Below, in pieces: positions 59,404-64,000 of a DNA stretch of 64,000 nucleotides. The stretch's first letter is position 1, and each line of letters opens with the position of its first letter. A program made the position numbers and the translations under genes. Source of the DNA: an uncultured Prevotella sp. (lineage in GTDB: Bacteria; Bacteroidota; Bacteroidia; Bacteroidales; Bacteroidaceae). The notes under the pieces were generated by a model that did not search any database, had not been told where the DNA came from, and saw only the letters and a list, made by a program, of their open reading frames with translations. The stretch covers positions 1 through 64,000 of the forward strand of contig CAMZBS010000002.1 in the NCBI GenBank assembly GCA_947304695.1. The letters run 5' to 3'.

Positions 59404-60564
59404 GTGAAAATTGCATATTTAGGAAAAATACAACTGTCGGATGTCGACATGTCATATTTGCATGAGGCACAACAACAGGCTGATATCACTTACCTGATGG
59501 AGGTGAATCCCCGATTCATGAAGGGACCAGCCTTCAACATTCAGCAGCTATACCCGAAATCGGGCATCTTCAAAGCTGTGGACGCCTATCCGGAAGTAAA
59601 GAAATTCGGCAGTTTTATAGATCTTGACAAATTCTATATTATTAACACCACAGGGAGATTCTGGCAACTAAAGTCGTTCTGGACCTACTTTCTGCTGCTA
59701 CTGTTTCTCGTTCGACATGGATTCCAGGTGCTACATTTAGTCTGGCCACCTAACATCTATGAATTCTGCATCTACATCTTGAGGAAAAGAATGATTCTCA
59801 CCGTCCACGATCCATTTCCACATTCAGGACTTGACACATTTATCGTACGCTTGCGTCGCAGAATGGCATTCCGACAGATTCCCAGATTTATTATTCTCAA
59901 CAAAGCTCAGCGACAAGCTTTTATAGAATTCTATCATATCGACCCAAAACGGGTTGTCGATAGCCGACTTAGCTGCTACACTTATCTGAGAACCGTTCCT
60001 GACTGCCCTGATTTGACTGAAAAGGATAGAAGCTATATTCTTTTTGCTGGAAAAATTTCCCCATACAAGGGGTTAGACTATTTGTTGCCAGCAATGGAAA
60101 AGGTACATCAACAATGTCCTGACTGCAAACTGGTTGTAGCAGGAGGTGGCAAGTTCCATTTTGACATCTCCCAATACTTGTCACTCGACTATATTGACAT
60201 TCGCAACCGTTTCATTCCCGACAATGAACTGACCGCACTCATCAAGAATGCAGCTTTCATTGTGTGCCCTTACACCGATGCCACACAGAGCGGCGTCGTC
60301 ATGTCGGCTTTTGCCTTCAACAAACCCGTTATTGTGACAAATGTCGGTGGACTTCCTGAGATGGTCAGACACCAACACTACGGACTGGTCGTGAAAGAAA
60401 AAGACGCCAATGCCTTGGCAGAACAGATAATCTGGCTGTGGAAGCGCCCCGACATGCAAGAGGCTTTTTCCAGCAAAATCAGGCGTGACTACAGCACAGG
60501 AGCGTTGTCGTGGAAGAAAATTGCAGAAGACTTATACACAGAGTATAAGAAAAGCATACAATAA
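59404..60564 (+). CDS. Family 4 glycosyltransferase
   Basis: This 386-residue GT-B protein begins at a GTG codon at 59404 (read as Met, MKIAYLGKIQLSD), 12 bases after the previous stop. The donor-binding C-terminal half has ILFAGKISPYKGLDYLLPAM, then KLVVAGGGKF, and TQSGVVMSAFAFNKPVIVTN followed by GGLPEMV. The usual EX7E pair is altered, as in a known sub-group of EPS transferases. The N-terminal half is hydrophobic near 85-120, suggesting membrane contact. Sugar unknown. Confidence 0.9.
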   Translation: MKIAYLGKIQLSDVDMSYLHEAQQQADITYLMEVNPRFMKGPAFNIQQLYPKSGIFKAVDAYPEVKKFGSFIDLDKFYIINTTGRFWQLKSFWTYFLLLLFLVRHGFQVLHLVWPPNIYEFCIYILRKRMILTVHDPFPHSGLDTFIVRLRRRMAFRQIPRFIILNKAQRQAFIEFYHIDPKRVVDSRLSCYTYLRTVPDCPDLTEKDRSYILFAGKISPYKGLDYLLPAMEKVHQQCPDCKLVVAGGGKFHFDISQYLSLDYIDIRNRFIPDNELTALIKNAAFIVCPYTDATQSGVVMSAFAFNKPVIVTNVGGLPEMVRHQHYGLVVKEKDANALAEQIIWLWKRPDMQEAFSSKIRRDYSTGALSWKKIAEDLYTEYKKSIQ

Positions 60565-60614
60565 CATTCTGAAAATTGCGTTATATTGTCATAAGACACA
60601 TCAATCTCTCTATT

Positions 60615-61406
60615 ATGACGGACATTACTTTATCTATTGTCATTGTTGAATATCACAGCATACAGGAAATAAAGGAATGTGTGGTCTCACTCAAAGACCA
60701 CATTCATGTTCCCTATGAGATTATTGTATCTTCCAATTCTTGCTATAACGAAAAGCAGAAAGAGGAAATCAACCTTCATGAAGAGCACGTCAGGTGGCTG
60801 TTCAACGAACATAATGACGGGTTTGCATACGCCATGAACAACGGACTGAAGGCTGCGCTCGGAAAGTATCTGGTCATCATGAACTCTGACTGTACCATGG
60901 AATCTGAACTGAACAAGATGACTGATTTCATGGACTTACATCCCGAAATAGGTGCCATTGCCCCAAAAATGACAGACAAGGCAGGCAACATCCAGGACAC
61001 CGCCCGACCATATGTAACGGTTCCCCGGTATATCTGGCGTCAGGTAAAGAGAGTCATTGGCCATAAGACCAGCATCCTCAACACAAGTATGGACTATAGC
61101 AAAATCCAGACGGTCGACTGGGTAATTGGTGCCTTCATCATGGTATCGCGCAAAGCATACGAAGCCACAAGCGGTCTCGACGACCGCTACTTCATGTATG
61201 CCGAAGACCTTGACTGGTGTACCCGTATCCGCCAACAAGGCCTTGAAGTAGTCTATTTCCCTGAATCCGTTATCATTTATAAAGGAACGCGCCGCGCACG
61301 TTCAAATTCCAAATACGCAAAAATCTTCATTGCCAGTCACATCAAATACTGGCGGAAGTTCGGCTTCTTCTATGGCTTCCCCAAAAGAAAAAAGATGACA
61401 TTCTGA
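60615..61406 (+). CDS. Family 2 glycosyltransferase (WbbL-like)
   Basis: I chose the ATG at 60615 (MTDITLSIVIVEYHSIQEIK) rather than an upstream TTG, giving 263 residues. GT-A motifs are NEHNDGFAYAMNNGLKAALG near 68, VIMNSDCTME for the metal site near 95, and RYFMYAEDLDWCTRIRQQG near 195. It is the last transferase before the two initiating enzymes. It has C-terminal basic residues (PKRKKMTF) likely to touch the membrane. The 79-base AT-rich gap after it has no hairpin. Confidence 0.92.
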   Translation: MTDITLSIVIVEYHSIQEIKECVVSLKDHIHVPYEIIVSSNSCYNEKQKEEINLHEEHVRWLFNEHNDGFAYAMNNGLKAALGKYLVIMNSDCTMESELNKMTDFMDLHPEIGAIAPKMTDKAGNIQDTARPYVTVPRYIWRQVKRVIGHKTSILNTSMDYSKIQTVDWVIGAFIMVSRKAYEATSGLDDRYFMYAEDLDWCTRIRQQGLEVVYFPESVIIYKGTRRARSNSKYAKIFIASHIKYWRKFGFFYGFPKRKKMTF

Positions 61407-61485
61407 TTTTTTTACTACACTTAAAAATTATTTCTTTTAGACAATATTATAACATTTTTTCTGTTATATACTTAAAGCACAATAT

Positions 61486-62607
61486 ATGACAGAAAGATTA
61501 CTTATTGTTATTGCCTTCATCTTTAGCATAGTTTGTGGATTCATCTTTATTCCGATGATTCTCAACTTCTGCAAGGAGAAAAGGCTGTATGACATTCCGA
61601 ATTCACGGAAGATGCATCACAACAAAGTACCGCGTCTGGGAGGTATCAGTTTCCTTCCCAGTATGCTCATTGCCTTTCTGCTCACCACATTTGTAATCAA
61701 TCCCTTTACTGGGTACGAGGAGGTAAATCTTAGTTTGTGGTCGCTTTATTTCCTTGTCAGCCTCATGCTCATCTATGGTGTGGGCTTCATCGATGATTTG
61801 ATTGGATTGGATGCCCGCACAAAGTTCCTCGTCCAGATTATTGCCGCCTCCCTGCTGCCTATGTCGGGTCTCTATCTGAACGACCTTTACGGCTTTCTGG
61901 GCATTCATGAGATTCCGTATGTCGTAGGTGCGCCATTGACAGTGTTTGTCATTGTGTTTATAAATAATGCCATCAACCTCATTGACGGCATCGACGGCTT
62001 GTCGGCCTGCCTGTCGTTCATTGCACTTACAGGTTTCCTGATATGCTTCATCCGCGAAGATATTTATCCATACGCTATCCTCATTGCAGGACTCATGGGC
62101 GTGATAGTGCCCTTCCTTTATTTTAACCTGCTGGGCAAAGCTGAAAACAACCGCAAAATATTCATGGGCGACTCAGGCAGCCTCACATTAGGCTTCATCC
62201 TGGGCTTTCTCACCGTAAAGCTTTCCATGGACAACCCAAATGTTATGCCTCTGAAGGATGATAACCGCCTGCTCATTGCCTATTCGCTGCTCATTGTACC
62301 GATGTTCGATGTGGTTCGCGTGTCATTGATCAGACTGCGGCATCATACCCCCATTTTCCAGGCCGACAAGAATCATATTCACCATAAACTGATTCGCGCT
62401 GGCCAGAATCAGCACCAGGCGCTGATTAGCATTCTGCTGTTGGCTTTGCTTTATATCGGAATGAACCTGTTGCTTTTAGGCGTAACATCGTCGACCATCA
62501 TTGTAGCCATTGACATCCTGCTTTGGATTGGCTTCCACGCTTTACTCAATCGTTCTATTCTGAAAAACGGAAAAGCCGTCTTTCTAAATCCTCAAAACAA
62601 TGAATAG
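61486..62607 (+). CDS. WecA/MraY-like polyprenyl-phosphate sugar-1-phosphate transferase
   Basis: This 373-residue inner-membrane enzyme with about eleven helices puts the first sugar phosphate on undecaprenyl phosphate. Conserved family residues are visible: Asp103-Asp104 in FIDDLIGL, Asp167 in NLIDGIDGL, Asp229 in FMGDSGSL, and the HIHHK motif at 297-301. RKMHHNKVPRLGG near 42 is also typical. The sugar is probably an N-acetylhexosamine. It overlaps the next gene by 8 bases. Confidence 0.94.
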   Translation: MTERLLIVIAFIFSIVCGFIFIPMILNFCKEKRLYDIPNSRKMHHNKVPRLGGISFLPSMLIAFLLTTFVINPFTGYEEVNLSLWSLYFLVSLMLIYGVGFIDDLIGLDARTKFLVQIIAASLLPMSGLYLNDLYGFLGIHEIPYVVGAPLTVFVIVFINNAINLIDGIDGLSACLSFIALTGFLICFIREDIYPYAILIAGLMGVIVPFLYFNLLGKAENNRKIFMGDSGSLTLGFILGFLTVKLSMDNPNVMPLKDDNRLLIAYSLLIVPMFDVVRVSLIRLRHHTPIFQADKNHIHHKLIRAGQNQHQALISILLLALLYIGMNLLLLGVTSSTIIVAIDILLWIGFHALLNRSILKNGKAVFLNPQNNE

Positions 62608-63184
62608 CATTACCAAACGTGTCTTCGACATCATCGGCTCACTGGTGGGACTTGTTCTGCTTTCACCAGTGTTCCTTGCTATTTACATCGGTCAGAAGCT
62701 TACCTATAAAGGACCGGCTATTTTTGTACAGGAACGCATTGGGTTAGGCGGGAAACCATTTGATATTTTCAAGTTCCGCACAATGGTGATCAATAATGAG
62801 AACGACGGCGTTCCCCAGCTGGCCGAACCTGACGACGAGCGGCTCACCAAATTCGGCAAGTTTCTTCGCTCGCACCATCTTGACGAGCTGCCACAGCTGT
62901 GGAATGTGCTGATTGGCGATATGTCGTTTATCGGGCCAAGACCTGAACGTAAGTATTTCGTCGATAAGATCATAGAACTTGACTCACGATATACGGAGTT
63001 GTATCAGATTCGTCCTGGAGTTACCAGCTATGCAACCCTGTACAATGGCTATACTGACACGATGGCAAAGATGCTCCGCCGTCTGGAATTGGATCTTTAC
63101 TATCTTGAGCACCGCTCCTGGTGGTTCGACATCAAGATTCTTGTAAAGACCTTCATCAATATTGTCTTCGGAAAGAAATTCTGA
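62600..63184 (+). CDS. Bacterial sugar transferase (PglC/WcaJ-type initiating enzyme)
   Basis: This 194-residue monotopic phosphoglycosyl transferase has a membrane hairpin at about 9-33 (FDIIGSLVGLVLLSP), then GPAIFVQERIGLGGKPFDIF, KFRTMV, the catalytic Asp95-Glu96 in LDELPQLWNVL, and SFIGPRPE. The size equals the single-domain PglC form. It acts on the same carrier lipid as the WecA-like enzyme before it, so the operon has two possible initiating enzymes of different fold. It is the last gene of the operon. Confidence 0.94.
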   Translation: MNSITKRVFDIIGSLVGLVLLSPVFLAIYIGQKLTYKGPAIFVQERIGLGGKPFDIFKFRTMVINNENDGVPQLAEPDDERLTKFGKFLRSHHLDELPQLWNVLIGDMSFIGPRPERKYFVDKIIELDSRYTELYQIRPGVTSYATLYNGYTDTMAKMLRRLELDLYYLEHRSWWFDIKILVKTFINIVFGKKF

Positions 63185-63196
63185 TTGTTAACTGAA

Positions 63197-63244
63197 AACT
63201 GAGAATTGAAAGCTCAATTCTCAGTTCTCATTTCTCGGTTTTTT
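63197..63244 (+). terminator. Terminator of the exopolysaccharide operon
   Basis: AACTGAGAATTGA (63197-63209) pairs perfectly with 63214-63226 around a 4-base loop. A T-run (63239-63244) follows after CTCATTTCTCGG. It separates the operon from the convergent nagB. Confidence 0.8.
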
Positions 63245-63253
63245 CAGATTTGA

Positions 63254-64000
63254 TTAGAGCAGGTTGTTGCGCTCAATGTCCTTGAAGTAGCGATAAGTGC
63301 CCACCTTCAGTTCGTCGCAGGCAGCATCGTCGGCCACAATGATGCCGTGCTGATGCATTTGCAGGGCCGAGATGGTCCACATGTGGTTCACTGAGCCTTC
63401 AATAGCGGCACGAAGGGCGCGACATTTGGCGTGTCCGTTGACCAGAATCATCACTTCTTTGGCTGCCATCACGGTGCCTACACCTACGGTAAGGGCTGTC
63501 TTGGGCACCTTGTCGATGTCGTTCTCAAAGAAGCGCGAGTTGGCAATGATGGTATCGGTGGTCAGCGTCTTCTGACGGGTGCGGCTTGTGAGCGACGAAC
63601 CGGGTTCGTTGAATGCGATGTGACCGTCGGGGCCGATACCGCCGAGGAACAGGTCGATGCCACCAGCTTCCTCAATCATCTGCTCATAGTGGGCGCACTC
63701 GGCTGCCAGATCCTTGGCGTTGCCGTTCAGGATGTGGATGTTCTCCTTCGGGCAGTCAATGTGATTGAACAGGTTGGTGAACATAAACGAATGGTAGCTT
63801 TCGGGGTGGTCTTCGGGCAGTCCTACATATTCATCCATATTGAACGTAAGCACATGCTTGAACGACACTCGGCCTTCCTGATAGGCTTTCACCAGTCCGC
63901 GATACATGCCAATGGGCGATGAACCCGTGGGCAGACCCAGAACGAAAGGTTTTTCAGCTGTTGGTTTGGCTGCATTGATACGTGTCACCACATAGTTGGC
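63254..64000 (-). CDS. nagB: Glucosamine-6-phosphate deaminase (partial, N-terminus beyond window)
   Basis: The frame is open to the window edge, leaving about 248 residues; the full enzyme has about 260-270, so only the first few are missing. It turns glucosamine-6-phosphate into fructose-6-phosphate and ammonia. Motifs: [24 protein letters not shown] (catalytic Asp), [25 protein letters not shown] (His of the active site), and [15 protein letters not shown]. Its job in amino-sugar turnover may link to precursor supply for the neighbouring polysaccharide genes, which is inference. Confidence 0.96.
   Translation of the reverse strand, partial: ANYVVTRINAAKPTAEKPFVLGLPTGSSPIGMYRGLVKAYQEGRVSFKHVLTFNMDEYVGLPEDHPESYHSFMFTNLFNHIDCPKENIHILNGNAKDLAAECAHYEQMIEEAGGIDLFLGGIGPDGHIAFNEPGSSLTSRTRQKTLTTDTIIANSRFFENDIDKVPKTALTVGVGTVMAAKEVMILVNGHAKCRALRAAIEGSVNHMWTISALQMHQHGIIVADDAACDELKVGTYRYFKDIERNNLL

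Noticed and set aside
1..64000. tRNA or rRNA genes, insertion sequences, CRISPR arrays
   Set aside because: Apart from the tmRNA T-arm I saw no T-loop/acceptor layout of a tRNA, no transposase frame with terminal repeats, and no spaced identical repeats.

Overview
The window looks like a chromosomal segment of a Prevotella/Segatella-type gut Bacteroidales. The signs are SusC/SusD pairs, a one-protein hybrid two-component regulator, promoters of the Bacteroidetes form (TTTG, about 20 bp, TAnnTTTG), short C-terminal tails of the type IX secretion kind on secreted proteins, a type III glutamine synthetase, a BspA-like leucine-rich-repeat protein, and little use of Shine-Dalgarno sites. Genus is inferred from content only.

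Region 1 (1-27415, plus strand) is a polysaccharide utilisation locus. It holds the end of an unidentified surface protein, SusC, SusD, a strong terminator, an HTCS regulator, two very large secreted multidomain proteins each behind its own promoter, then a packed run of GH43, GH115 and GH31 enzymes ending in an AsmA-like envelope protein. GH43 plus GH115 points to decorated (glucurono)xylan; the GH31 looks like an alpha-xylosidase with a PA14 insert.

Region 2 (27432-33624) has a minus-strand operon aguA-aguB-glnN with overlapping genes (agmatine to putrescine, with released ammonia available to glutamine synthetase). Facing it is a plus-strand group: a FetA-like ATPase that lacks its key motifs, a FetB-like permease, and TrmO.

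Region 3 (33625-36019) is accessory. It has a YafQ toxin with a small antitoxin, a second antitoxin-like operon with an operator palindrome and an unrecognised 58-residue partner, short repeats, and a rod-shaped structured RNA that fits 6S RNA.

Region 4 (36020-42037) carries secreted proteins: a cohesin-like protein, a BspA-type LRR protein, a dockerin protein and a small acidic-tailed peptide. Region 5 (42075-47302, minus) is a four-gene transport operon (porin, sodium/solute symporter, beta-barrel, AEC transporter) preceded by a FimB/Mfa2-like lipoprotein. The tmRNA gene follows, then two phage-defence or mobile-element gene remnants.

Region 6 (49315-63184, plus) is a Wzx/Wzy-type exopolysaccharide operon: export protein with six SLBB repeats, Wzz, EpsG-like polymerase, flippase, five glycosyltransferases, a secreted TIM-barrel hydrolase-like protein, a WecA-like and a PglC/WcaJ-like initiating transferase. 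A terminator and the minus-strand nagB (cut by the window end) close the window.

A notable non-coding signal is a three-unit array of 14-bp palindromes at exactly 21-bp spacing. It occurs twice: after the HTCS gene (9650) and upstream of the exopolysaccharide operon (49107).
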